From: Methylococcus capsulatus
GTDB lineage: Bacteria > Pseudomonadota > Gammaproteobacteria > Methylococcales > Methylococcaceae
DNA length: 64,000 nt
Assembly (NCBI RefSeq): GCF_036864975.1
Contig: NZ_CP104311.1
Coordinates: forward strand, 722,001-786,000
Direction of reading: 5' to 3'
The notes below the pieces were generated by a model. It searched no databases. It was not told the DNA's origin and saw only the letters and a list, made by a program, of their open reading frames with translations. Numbering within the stretch: the stretch's first letter is position 1; each line of letters starts with the position of its first letter. A program made the translations under genes and the position numbers. Shown here in pieces: positions 1 to 8,763 of this stretch.

Positions 1-1163
<1,163 letters not shown>

Positions 1164-1165
1164 TC

Positions 1166-1186
1166 CGCCCGGCTTGACGCCGGGCG
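1166..1186 (+). terminator. GC-rich hairpin after aroE
   Basis: An 8-bp perfect stem (CGCCCGGC / GCCGGGCG) with a 5-nt loop begins three bases after the aroE stop. It has no following T-run, so it is a weak candidate for an intrinsic terminator and may only protect the mRNA 3' end. Confidence 0.4.
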
Positions 1187-1319
1187 CGCGAAATTAAATG
1201 CAACGCCTGCTATTGGCCGCTGATCAGCACGATTCGCTCGATATGGACTCCAAGCCCAACGCCCCAGGTTATGAAATTTCTCATGTTTTTTATTCCTGTG
1301 GCGGTGATCCTAGATGTCA

Positions 1320-1360
1320 AGTCCCGGACGATCATAAATACGCCGATGAAATAGATTGGG
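1320..1360 (+). repeat. 41-bp inverted repeat, left copy
   Basis: The sequence from 1320 to 1360 recurs exactly, in inverted orientation, at 2000-2040. The pair brackets the IS30 remnant but lies outside its terminal repeats. The similarity stops sharply at both ends, apart from a weak match just left of it. Confidence 0.9.
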
Positions 1361-1372
1361 CAGTCTCAAGTT

Positions 1373-1969
1373 TGAAGTGCAACAGTTTCGGTTAGTTTGA
1401 GGATTTCCTCTTGGTACACTTCAGCCGGTGTCTTGAGGCCCGGCACATTCCGTGGCCGGTTGATCAGCAGCCGGGGGATGGCGTTCAGCTCGGCCTGCGA
1501 GCCCCCCGACCAATCCATGCCCTGGGGCAGGTACGGGCGAATCAGGCCGTTGGCGTTCTCGTGGCTGGGCCTTTGCCAGGGGCTGTACGGATCGGCGAAG
1601 TAGACCTAGACCCCGGTGCGTCCAGTCAGTTCAAGGGGCCGGGCCATCTCCTTGCGCTGGTCGTAGGTCTTCCTGACGCAGGCCGGGACGGCCCGAAGCT
1701 TGCGCGTGAAGCCCTCCAGCGCCGCGCCCGCGCCGCCGTCCTGGCTGGTAGCGCCGTTGGGCGGCAGGGGCGGCGTAGCTCGCCACGCCGCCGTTGCGCG
1801 CCAGCTCGCGAGAGACGGTAGACCGCGAACAGCCCAGGTTGTCGGCAATGGCGGCCGGGCTTTGGCCCAGCCAGCGCCCCCGGTGGCTCGCGTCGCGCTC
1901 GGACGCACTCAGCTGTTGGTAGCGGATTTTCATGGCAACACCTCATCTCAGCTTCGGTGTTGCACTTCA
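1373..1969 (-). mobile_element. Degenerate IS30-family insertion sequence
   Basis: A roughly 600-bp remnant bounded by short inverted terminal repeats, TGAAGTGCAACA at 1373-1384 and its complement at 1958-1969. Inside, on the minus strand, are the two ends of an IS30-type transposase. A full IS30 element is about 1-1.2 kb, so a large internal part is missing. The element is flanked by a 41-bp inverted repeat of other origin. It is surely immobile by itself. Confidence 0.85.
1385..1933 (-). pseudogene. IS30-family transposase, internally deleted and frameshifted
   Basis: The N-terminal part begins at ATG 1933 (MKIRYQQLSASERD) and contains the IS30 helix-turn-helix (SPAAIADNLGCSRSTVSREL). The C-terminal part lies in another frame near 1600-1385 and reads SHENANGLIRPYLPQG, which includes the catalytic glutamate of the DDE triad, then RPRNVPGLKTPAEVY. 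The central catalytic core with both aspartates is largely missing and the frames do not join. IS30 transposases cut and join the element ends; this one cannot. Confidence 0.85.
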
Positions 1970-1999
1970 TTCTGGAGACCGCCCTGGTATAAAACTCAT

Positions 2000-2040
2000 C
2001 CCAATCTATTTCATCGGCGTATTTATGATCGTCCGGGACT
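2000..2040 (-). repeat. 41-bp inverted repeat, right copy
   Basis: Exact reverse complement of 1320-1360. Between this copy and the IS30 right end lie 30 bp (1970-1999), while only 12 bp separate the left copy from the IS left end. The flanks are therefore not symmetric and one side has probably suffered a small deletion. Confidence 0.9.
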
Positions 2041-2172
2041 CGACACATACGCTCAACGTTTGACGTAACCGGTCGGGTGAGCGCGGAGAAAACCGGAAAG
2101 CACCAACTGCGGGCAATCCGATTGATCGCGAAGTCACGCAAAATGTTTACGGAGGCCGACCAACAATACTCA

Positions 2173-2904
2173 TCATTCCGGCACAGACTCCGTGATAGCA
2201 AGCTCAATCCGGGCAAGCACTCTCGGCCATCCGTCGCGCATTCCCTCGAATGCGGCCTTGCCTAGCGGCGAGGCAAGGTCGAACCCCTGGTGTTCCAAGG
2301 ACAAACGGGTGCCTTCACCTTCGGCCTGCAGCCGCCAGGTTAGGGTGGTGTTCAAAGTTCCCGGCGCGAATGAATAGGAGAGAAGCTTCTCGTATTCTAC
2401 TGCAAGGACCTCACAGAGTTGCTGACCCCATTGCCCCATATCCAGGGTAAAGCGATGACCGACGACCGGACGCACATCCCCGGCGCCCCACCATCGGGCC
2501 AGAAGCGCGGGATCGGTCAGCGCCGCCCAGACCTTCGCCGGCGGGTACGGTATGGATTGTGTGAGTTGAATCAAACCAGGCTCGATCATGGGGCATTTCT
2601 CCTTGGCAAGGGGCTCGTTGAGGGCACGCAGGCGCTGCTGCCAATAAAGTTCGAAGGGATGCAGCCAGTCCTCGAGCTCGGACAAGGGACCAATATTCAA
2701 GTGGTAGAAGCGCTGGCGGCCCCGAATCTCTTCCGCGACAAGCCCCACCTTTCTCAAAACCTGGAGGTGCTCGGAAACGGCAGGCCGATTCAGTTCGAAT
2801 TGCGAAGCGATGTCGCCTGCAGGACGCGGGCCTTCACGCAGGAGTTCGAGGATTCGCCGCCGCACTGGATTGGCGAGGACGCCAAAAATATCCATCACTG
2901 ACAT
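2173..2904 (-). CDS. ArsR-type winged-helix regulator fused to an SRPBCC (AHSA1-like) domain
   Basis: Residues 1-90 form an ArsR/SmtB winged helix (ANPVRRRILELL, then RPAVSEHLQVLRKVGLV with the recognition helix, then RGRQRFYHL). After a short linker, residues from about 105 form an SRPBCC fold of the Aha1/START type (IPYPPAKVWAALTDPALLARWW). Fused forms are known in bacteria, where the second domain is thought to bind a hydrophobic ligand. I see no paired metal-binding cysteines in the helix, so metal sensing is not supported. The start at MSVMDIFG (2904) fits the domain; an upstream start is possible but would cover the palindrome at 2918-2933. It stands alone, so the target is probably itself. 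Confidence 0.85.
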   Translation of the reverse strand: MSVMDIFGVLANPVRRRILELLREGPRPAGDIASQFELNRPAVSEHLQVLRKVGLVAEEIRGRQRFYHLNIGPLSELEDWLHPFELYWQQRLRALNEPLAKEKCPMIEPGLIQLTQSIPYPPAKVWAALTDPALLARWWGAGDVRPVVGHRFTLDMGQWGQQLCEVLAVEYEKLLSYSFAPGTLNTTLTWRLQAEGEGTRLSLEHQGFDLASPLGKAAFEGMRDGWPRVLARIELAITESVPE

Positions 2905-2917
2905 GGTTAAATAATAT

Positions 2918-2933
2918 GTCGGATATTTCCGAC
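2918..2933. promoter_or_regulatory. Palindromic operator candidate upstream of the ArsR-SRPBCC gene
   Basis: GTCGGA-TATT-TCCGAC, a perfect 6-bp dyad with a 4-bp spacer, lies 14 bp upstream of the regulator start in an AT-rich patch. Its size and placement suit an ArsR-type dimer acting on its own promoter. The binding is inferred. Confidence 0.5.
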
Positions 2934-3021
2934 GCGTCAAGCGGAGCAAACCGTACCCCGCCCCGCGCGTTATCGGAAGCGGGCTTGCACCATCATGATC
3001 GCGAGTCTGACGCGCGTTGGG

Positions 3022-3564
3022 TCATACCATAACGCTGTCGCACAAATACCGGTCTTTCAACCTGACGTAGCCGTCACGGGAGTGGACGAGGAACTCGAGT
3101 TCGGAGTCCTTCAGGGGCCGCGCCTGTTTGGCGGGCGAGCCGACGTAGAGGTAGCCGCTCTCCAGGCGCTTGCCCGGCGGGACCAGGGTGCCGGCGCCGA
3201 CCATGACATGGTCTTCGATGACCGCGCCGTCCATGACGATGGCGCCGATGCCGATCAGGCACAAATCGCCGATGGTGCAGCCATGGAGGACAGCGCGATG
3301 GCCCACGGTGACGCCGGCGCCGACGATCAGGGGGAAGCCGGCCTCGTTGAAAGCACTCGGCTGGGTGACGTGCAGCACGCTGCCGTCCTGGATATTGGTG
3401 GTGGGGCCGATTTCGATACGGTGGACGTCACCCCGGGCAACCACCATCGGCCAGATCGAAACATCGTCCCCCAGACTCACGTCGCCCGCCACGAAGGCGC
3501 TTTCCGCCACGAACACGTTGCGGCCCAGTGTGGGGTGGATGCCATTGTAGACATGAATCGCCAT
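3022..3564 (-). CDS. Gamma-class carbonic anhydrase-like left-handed beta-helix protein
   Basis: A 180-residue hexapeptide-repeat protein of the YrdA/PaaY type. The zinc ligands of gamma carbonic anhydrases are present as His65 (VLHVTQ), His89 (VGHRA) and His94 (VLHG), together with Arg44 and Asp46 of the WPMVVARGD segment. These proteins form trimers with zinc at the subunit interfaces; many members have weak or no CO2 hydration activity. The start MAIHVYNG at 3564 begins the first coil; an upstream in-frame start would reach into the lemA promoter region. It diverges from lemA. Confidence 0.85.
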   Translation of the reverse strand: MAIHVYNGIHPTLGRNVFVAESAFVAGDVSLGDDVSIWPMVVARGDVHRIEIGPTTNIQDGSVLHVTQPSAFNEAGFPLIVGAGVTVGHRAVLHGCTIGDLCLIGIGAIVMDGAVIEDHVMVGAGTLVPPGKRLESGYLYVGSPAKQARPLKDSELEFLVHSRDGYVRLKDRYLCDSVMV

Positions 3565-3641
3565 CTTTCCTCTCTGCCAGTCTGCGTTCTGGCGATGGCC
3601 GCCGGCCGTTATACTACCCTCCATGCAGGAGGAGAGCCACC

Positions 3642-4214
3642 ATGCCCATCGCCGGTTTCGTACTTTTCGGGGTGTTGATCCTGATCGCCCTGTATGCGGT
3701 CCTGATCTACAACCGTCTCGTTCAGCTCAAGCATGATACCGTAAAGGCCTGGTCCAACATCGACGTGCTCCTGGCCCAACGCCACGACGAACTGCCTAAG
3801 CTGGTGGAAACCTGCAAGCAGTACATGAAGCACGAGAAGGAGACACTGGCACGGGTGATCGAGGCCCGCAGCGGCGTTTCCGCGGCACGCGAACATCACG
3901 ACGTCCGCGCTCTAGGCGCCGCCGAGGGCGAGCTGCGCCAAGGCTTGATGAGCCTTTTCGCCGTGGCCGAGAACTACCCCGAACTGAAAGCCGACCAGTC
4001 GTTCCGGATACTGGAGCGGCGCATCACGGAATTGGAAAACTCGATCGCCGACCGCCGCGAGTTCTACAACGACCACGTCAACGCCAACAACGTCCGGCTC
4101 GACCAGTTTCCCGACCTCATCATCGCCCGCCTGTTCGGCTTCAAACCGTTCGACCTGCTGGAATTTTCGGATACCGACATCAGCAACCCGGACCTGCGCG
4201 CCCTGTTCGGCTGA
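3642..4214 (+). CDS. lemA: LemA family membrane protein
   Basis: A 190-residue protein with one N-terminal membrane segment (residues about 3-22, FVLFGVLILIALYAVLIY), then the LemA helical domain containing KAWSNIDVLLAQRHDELPKLVE and, later, EFYNDHVNANNVRLDQFPDLIIA. LemA proteins expose a long helical bundle outside the inner membrane; their molecular role is unsettled. A strong AGGAGGAG ribosome site (3627-3634) sets the start. It is followed after 5 bp by the GIDE-domain gene, so the two very likely form one unit working at the membrane. Confidence 0.9.
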   Translation: MPIAGFVLFGVLILIALYAVLIYNRLVQLKHDTVKAWSNIDVLLAQRHDELPKLVETCKQYMKHEKETLARVIEARSGVSAAREHHDVRALGAAEGELRQGLMSLFAVAENYPELKADQSFRILERRITELENSIADRREFYNDHVNANNVRLDQFPDLIIARLFGFKPFDLLEFSDTDISNPDLRALFG

Positions 4215-4219
4215 CGGGG

Positions 4220-5140
4220 ATGTCCGACTGGCTCGCGGCGGCGGAAGATCGCGAAATCTGGCGGCTGACCTGGCTGAGCGCCGCCGCAGCGGCGCTGTGC
4301 CTGTGGCAGGGTTTCCGCCATCTGGGCCATGGCCGGGCGATCACCGACCGGCCGACTTCGCGCATACGCTCGGCGGCCCAGGGATACGTCGAACTGGAAG
4401 GGCGTGCCCGGATGATGGCGGGCGCCCCTATCGTTGCGCCTTTGAGCGGGAAACGCTGCGTGTGGTACCGCTACACGCTGGAACGCAAAGACCGGGGTAG
4501 CGGAGACTCAGGCTGGCAAACGATCGACGCGGGCACCAGCACCGCCATCTTCGAAATCGAGGATGAAACCGGTCGCTGTGTCGTCGATCCCGAGGACGCC
4601 GAGGTGCTGCCGTCACTCCGCCTGAGCTGGCGGGGTCCCTATCTGCAGCCCGGTGGCCTGCCGCGCGGGCGCCGAAGTCTCTGGGACGTCCTGCTCCCGG
4701 CCGGTCCCTACCGCTATACCGAGTCCCGCATCCCCGAAGGCGAGTGGCTTTTCGTTTCTGGCCAGTTCGCCGGCATCGGCGGCGGCGATTGTTCTCCGGA
4801 GGAGGAGACGCGAGACCTGTTGGCGGCCTGGAAACGGGACAAAGCCACGTTGCTGCGGCGCTTCGACGCGAACAAGGATGGCGACATCGATCTGGAGGAA
4901 TGGGAAACGGCGAGGGAAGCAGCCCGCCGGGAGGTTTTGCAGCGTCGCGGCACCGCGGCGCATCCGATTGAGCTCAACGTGCTGCGGAAGCCGCGCGATG
5001 GATCGAGGTTCCTGATCTCGGCGCTGTCCCAGGGTCACCTGGCCCGGCGTCATTTGTGGCTGGGGCTCGCCTGGCTGACGGGTTTCCTGGTCGCCGTGAG
5101 CCTGGGCGGCGCGGTGTCGGCCAGGCTGTGGGCCGGTTAG
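4220..5140 (+). CDS. GIDE-domain membrane protein with an embedded EF-hand
   Basis: A 306-residue protein with membrane segments at about 17-31 and near the C-terminus ([19 protein letters not shown]). Between them lies a domain resembling the GIDE region of the MULAN/E3 ligase family ([24 protein letters not shown], then [10 protein letters not shown]). There is no RING finger, so ubiquitin ligase activity is not expected. Residues 216-227, [12 protein letters not shown], form a textbook calcium-binding EF-hand loop, unusual for this family. The gene follows lemA by 5 bp and converges on hisE with a 4-bp overlap. Function unknown. Confidence 0.75.
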   Translation: MSDWLAAAEDREIWRLTWLSAAAAALCLWQGFRHLGHGRAITDRPTSRIRSAAQGYVELEGRARMMAGAPIVAPLSGKRCVWYRYTLERKDRGSGDSGWQTIDAGTSTAIFEIEDETGRCVVDPEDAEVLPSLRLSWRGPYLQPGGLPRGRRSLWDVLLPAGPYRYTESRIPEGEWLFVSGQFAGIGGGDCSPEEETRDLLAAWKRDKATLLRRFDANKDGDIDLEEWETAREAARREVLQRRGTAAHPIELNVLRKPRDGSRFLISALSQGHLARRHLWLGLAWLTGFLVAVSLGGAVSARLWAG

Positions 5141-5457
5141 CTGGGTTTGCGCAAAGCCTTCTCTTCCAGACCCGACATACTGAAGCGCCGGGCCAGCTCC
5201 CGCAGCACGTCGTCTGGCCCGAGCCCCTGTTGGGCGAGCAGCACGCAGCAGTGAAACCACAGGTCGGCCATTTCGTAGACGATCTTTTCGGGTTCTCCGT
5301 CCTTGGCGGCGATCACGGTCTCGGTGGCTTCTTCACCGATCTTCTTGAGGATGGTGTCGAGCCCCTTGGCATACAAGCTCGCCGCATAGCTCTTGTCCGG
5401 CGCTTCGGTCTTGCGCTGTTCCAGGATTTCCGCCAACCGCTGCAGGATGTCCATCAC
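5137..5457 (-). CDS. hisE: Phosphoribosyl-ATP pyrophosphatase
   Basis: HisE hydrolyses phosphoribosyl-ATP to phosphoribosyl-AMP, the second step of histidine synthesis. The 106-residue product has the all-alpha MazG-like fold: [15 protein letters not shown] supplies the metal-binding glutamates and [14 protein letters not shown] the aspartate helix. The start may be either of two adjacent ATG codons (5457 or 5454). It is the last gene of the his operon and lies directly after hisI. Its end overlaps the convergent GIDE-domain gene. Confidence 0.95.
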   Translation of the reverse strand: MMDILQRLAEILEQRKTEAPDKSYAASLYAKGLDTILKKIGEEATETVIAAKDGEPEKIVYEMADLWFHCCVLLAQQGLGPDDVLRELARRFSMSGLEEKALRKPS

Positions 5458-5844
5458 TCAGGCTCCGTAGATCGAATCGGGCGACTTCAGGACGGGCTCG
5501 ACCGTCGCCCAGCGGCCGTCCTTCAGCACGCGGTAGAAGCAGTGGTGGCGGCCGGTGTGGCAGGCAATGCCGCCGGCCTGTTCAACCTTGAGCAACACCA
5601 CGTCCTCGTCGCAGTCGATGCGAATTTCCAGTACCTTCTGGCGGTGGCCGGACTCCTCGCCCTTGCGCCACAGCCGGCCGCGCGAGCGCGACCAGTACAC
5701 CGCATAGCCTTCCTCGGCAGTCAGCGCCAGGGCCTCGCGGTTCATCCACGCCACCATCAGCACTTGGCTGGTCCCGGCCTCCTGCGCCACCACCGGCACC
5801 AGACCGTCAGCGGTCCAGCGTATCTCGTCGAGCCAGGCGCTCAC
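5458..5844 (-). CDS. hisI: Phosphoribosyl-AMP cyclohydrolase
   Basis: HisI opens the adenine ring of phosphoribosyl-AMP using zinc and magnesium. The 128-residue single-domain form is seen (HisE is separate, as in many proteobacteria). Motifs are [23 protein letters not shown], the [10 protein letters not shown] metal-binding aspartates, and the zinc cysteine/histidine cluster [11 protein letters not shown]. It overlaps the hisF stop by 4 bp and abuts hisE, so translation is coupled. Confidence 0.96.
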   Translation of the reverse strand: MSAWLDEIRWTADGLVPVVAQEAGTSQVLMVAWMNREALALTAEEGYAVYWSRSRGRLWRKGEESGHRQKVLEIRIDCDEDVVLLKVEQAGGIACHTGRHHCFYRVLKDGRWATVEPVLKSPDSIYGA

Positions 5845-6605
5845 CGGCGTACCTCGATGCCCTGGGCGGCCAGAAAATCCTTGGCCTGGCCGATACTGTA
5901 TTCGGCGAAATGGAAAATGCTGGCAGCGAGCACGGCATCGGCCCGGCCCTGCAGGATGCCGTCGGCGAGATGCTGGAGGTTGCCCACGCCGCCGGAGGCG
6001 ATGACCGGCACGCTGACCGCGTCGCTGATCGCCCGGGTCAGTCCCAGGTCGAAGCCGGAGCGGGTACCGTCGCGGTCCATGCTGGTGAGGAGGATTTCAC
6101 CCGCGCCCAGTTCGACCATGCGCCGCGCCCATTCCACGGCATCCAATCCCGTCGGCTTGCGGCCGCCGTGGGTGAAAATTCCCCAGCGCGGCGGATCCTC
6201 GCTCACCTGCTTGGCGTCGATGGCTACCACGATGCACTGCGCGCCGAAACGCTCGGCGGCCTCGCGCACGAACTCGGGATTGAATACGGCGGCGGTGTTG
6301 ATGCTGACCTTGTCAGCGCCGGCATTGAGCATGCGGCGGATGTCGTCCAGAGTGCGGATACCGCCCCCCACCGTGAGTGGAATAAACACCTCGCCGGCTA
6401 CCTGCTCGACCACGTGCACCATGGTTTCGCGGTTGTCGGAACTGGCGGTGATGTCGAGAAAGGCCAACTCATCGGCGCCTTCCCGGTCGTAGCGGCGGGC
6501 GATCTCGACCGGATCACCGGCATCGCGGATAGCGACAAAGCGGACGCCTTTGACCACGCGCCCGTTGTCGACGTCGAGGCAGGGAATGATGCGCTTGGCC
6601 AGCAT
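5841..6605 (-). CDS. hisF: Imidazole glycerol phosphate synthase, cyclase subunit
   Basis: HisF joins PRFAR and the ammonia released by HisH to form imidazole glycerol phosphate and AICAR. The 254-residue beta/alpha barrel starts at [15 protein letters not shown], with catalytic Asp11. [12 protein letters not shown], the mid-barrel aspartate region around VVAIDAKQ, and VIASGGVGN bind the two phosphates. The start at 6605 is chosen from the family N-terminus; the open frame runs further into hisA. One base separates it from hisA. Confidence 0.97.
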   Translation of the reverse strand: MLAKRIIPCLDVDNGRVVKGVRFVAIRDAGDPVEIARRYDREGADELAFLDITASSDNRETMVHVVEQVAGEVFIPLTVGGGIRTLDDIRRMLNAGADKVSINTAAVFNPEFVREAAERFGAQCIVVAIDAKQVSEDPPRWGIFTHGGRKPTGLDAVEWARRMVELGAGEILLTSMDRDGTRSGFDLGLTRAISDAVSVPVIASGGVGNLQHLADGILQGRADAVLAASIFHFAEYSIGQAKDFLAAQGIEVRR

Positions 6606-6606
6606 G

Positions 6607-7338
6607 CTAGAAAGTTTCCGCCAGCTTGAGACCTTCGGCGAAGTCCAGTGTGCCCTCGTAGATCGCCCGGCCTGTGATGGCGCCGATGACGCCGTCGCCG
6701 ACGAGCTCACCCAGCGCCCTGATGTCGTCGATCGACGTGATGCCGCCGGATGCGATCACAGGGATGTGGATCGCCCGCGCCAGCCGGGAAGTGGATTCGA
6801 TGTTCACGCCGCCCATCATGCCGTCGCGGCTGATGTCGGTATAGATGATCGCCTCGACGCCATCCGCCTCGAATTTCTGCGCCAGGTCGATCACGTCGTG
6901 GTGTGAGAGCTTGGACCACCCGTCGATGGCGACTTTGCCATCGCGGGCATCCAGTCCGATGATGATGTGGTTGGGAAATTCGGCCGTGACATCGCTCACG
7001 AAATGGGGCGCACTGACGGCCTTGGTACCTATGATGACGAAATCGACCCCGGCGTTGAGGTAGCCTTGGATGGTCTCCTCGTCGCGGATACCGCCGCCGA
7101 CCTGGATCTCGACATCGGGACAGGCCTCGCGGATGGCATGGATGGCCCCGGCATTGCGCGGCTTGCCGGCGAAGGCCCCGTCCAGGTCCACCAGATGCAG
7201 GCGCCTGGCGCCGGCAGCGACCCAGCGGCCGGCCACCGCCACCGGATCATCGGAAAACACCGTATCGTCTTCCATGCGGCCCTGCCGCAGGCGGACACAT
7301 TTGCCGTCTTTCAAGTCGATAGCCGGTATCAGCAGCAT
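6607..7338 (-). CDS. hisA: ProFAR isomerase
   Basis: HisA catalyses the Amadori rearrangement of ProFAR to PRFAR. The 243-residue barrel is of normal length, beginning [17 protein letters not shown] with catalytic Asp8 and carrying [12 protein letters not shown] and [13 protein letters not shown] as phosphate-binding loops and [11 protein letters not shown] with the second catalytic aspartate. It is related by half-barrel repeats to HisF, its neighbour. It lies 49 bp after hisH. Confidence 0.97.
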   Translation of the reverse strand: MLLIPAIDLKDGKCVRLRQGRMEDDTVFSDDPVAVAGRWVAAGARRLHLVDLDGAFAGKPRNAGAIHAIREACPDVEIQVGGGIRDEETIQGYLNAGVDFVIIGTKAVSAPHFVSDVTAEFPNHIIIGLDARDGKVAIDGWSKLSHHDVIDLAQKFEADGVEAIIYTDISRDGMMGGVNIESTSRLARAIHIPVIASGGITSIDDIRALGELVGDGVIGAITGRAIYEGTLDFAEGLKLAETF

Positions 7339-7387
7339 AAACGTAAGGCCCTCAACGCCTCAGTAATGGATTTTTCAACGGGATCTC

Positions 7388-8029
7388 CTAAGGTTCCCAC
7401 CGGAGAAAATTGGCCAACAGACGCAAACCGGCAGCCTGGCTTTTTTCGGGATGGAACTGCACCGCGAACACCTTGCCCCGCGCCACGGCCGCCGCGAACG
7501 GGGTGGGATAGTCGCTGGTCGCGGCGACGTCGGCCGGATCGGCGGGCGCCGCGTAATAACTGTGCACGAAATAGAACCAACTCTGCGCTGGAATACCGGC
7601 CCAGAGCGGATGGGACGGATCGCTGAATTGGACACGGTTCCAGCCCATATGCGGAATCTTGAGTGGGGCACCGCCGGCATCGGTGAGTCCAGCCGGGAAC
7701 CGCAGCACCCGGCCGGGAATGAGGCCTAGGCTGCGGGTGCCGCCGTTCTCCTCGCTTTCGTCCAACAGTGCCTGCATGCCCAGACATATCCCCAGGAAGG
7801 GTTTCTCGGCCGCCACCCTCCGGATCACCGGCTCCAGGCCGCGTTCGGCGAGGTGCTCCATGCAGTCGCGCATGGCGCCCACCCCGGGGAACACCACACG
7901 ATCGCTGCCGAGGATCACGGCTGGATCGGACGTGAGCGTGACAGCAGCGTTCGCGTCTGCATGCTGGAGGGCCTTGGCGATGGAGTGGAGATTCCCCATG
8001 CCGTAATCGATGACCGCCACCGAAGACAT
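7388..8029 (-). CDS. hisH: Imidazole glycerol phosphate synthase, glutamine amidotransferase subunit
   Basis: HisH is the class I glutaminase that feeds ammonia to HisF. The 213-residue protein shows the nucleophile elbow LGICLGMQAL (catalytic cysteine), the oxyanion strand VFPGVGAM, and the C-terminal VQFHPEKSQ with catalytic histidine and glutamate. The start is set at MSSVAVIDYGMGN (8029), the family N-terminus; an ATG seven codons upstream is less likely. It lies 45 bp downstream of hisB. Confidence 0.96.
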   Translation of the reverse strand: MSSVAVIDYGMGNLHSIAKALQHADANAAVTLTSDPAVILGSDRVVFPGVGAMRDCMEHLAERGLEPVIRRVAAEKPFLGICLGMQALLDESEENGGTRSLGLIPGRVLRFPAGLTDAGGAPLKIPHMGWNRVQFSDPSHPLWAGIPAQSWFYFVHSYYAAPADPADVAATSDYPTPFAAAVARGKVFAVQFHPEKSQAAGLRLLANFLRWEP

Positions 8030-8074
8030 AAACTCAGGTTCTGTCAGCAAAGAAAGAGGGATCGAAGAGCGGGC

Positions 8075-8668
8075 TCAGAGCAGGCCTTTGGTTGAGGGGA
8101 GGATACCGGCGATTCTCGCGTCGCGTTCGACGGCCGCACGCACCGCGCGCCCGAACGCCTTGAAGATCGTCTCGGCGACATGGTGAGCGTTCTGCCCTTT
8201 GAGGTTGTCGACGTGCAGCGTCGCCTGGGCGTGGTTCACGAATCCGCGGAAGAACTCGACGAAGAGATCCACCTCGAAGTCGCCGATACGGTCGCGGGGA
8301 AAATCGACCTCGTAGAACAGGCCGGGTCGCCCGGAAAAATCAATCACCACCCGCGACAGCGCCTCATCCAGGGGGACGTAGGCATGGCCATAGCGGTGGA
8401 TGCCGCGTTTGTCGCCCAGCGCCTCGGCGAAGGCCTGGCCGAGCGCGATGCCGACGTCTTCGACAGTGTGGTGGGCGTCGATGTGCAAGTCGCCCTTCGC
8501 TTCGACCTCCAGGTCCATGCAGCCGTGCCGTGCCACCTGGTCGAGCATGTGGTCGAGAAAAGGCACACCGCTACGGAATTTGCCCTTGCCGGTACCGTCC
8601 AGGTCGATCTGGACCCGTATCTGAGTTTCCAGGGTATAGCGCTCGACCTCAGCGGTTCGCCTGTTCAT
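8075..8668 (-). CDS. hisB: Imidazoleglycerol-phosphate dehydratase
   Basis: HisB removes water from imidazole glycerol phosphate using manganese. This is the 197-residue monofunctional form without the histidinol phosphatase domain of enteric bacteria. Metal-binding motifs are [24 protein letters not shown] and, in the second repeat half, [11 protein letters not shown] and [16 protein letters not shown]. It is the first gene of the visible his cluster (hisB-H-A-F-I-E); hisG, hisD and hisC are not in the window. Confidence 0.96.
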   Translation of the reverse strand: MNRRTAEVERYTLETQIRVQIDLDGTGKGKFRSGVPFLDHMLDQVARHGCMDLEVEAKGDLHIDAHHTVEDVGIALGQAFAEALGDKRGIHRYGHAYVPLDEALSRVVIDFSGRPGLFYEVDFPRDRIGDFEVDLFVEFFRGFVNHAQATLHVDNLKGQNAHHVAETIFKAFGRAVRAAVERDARIAGILPSTKGLL

Positions 8669-8763
8669 GGAGGAAGGAAGAATGAATCATGTTCTGGCCG
8701 TTGAAGTGTCTATCATATACCGCGCACGGAACGAGCATAAGTCCCTGCCGGCCGTCCGGCCAT

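Noticed and set aside
1198-1395. A 65-codon open frame between aroE and the IS30 element
   Set aside because: It spans the left 41-bp repeat and runs into the IS terminal repeat, has no ribosome site and resembles no family.
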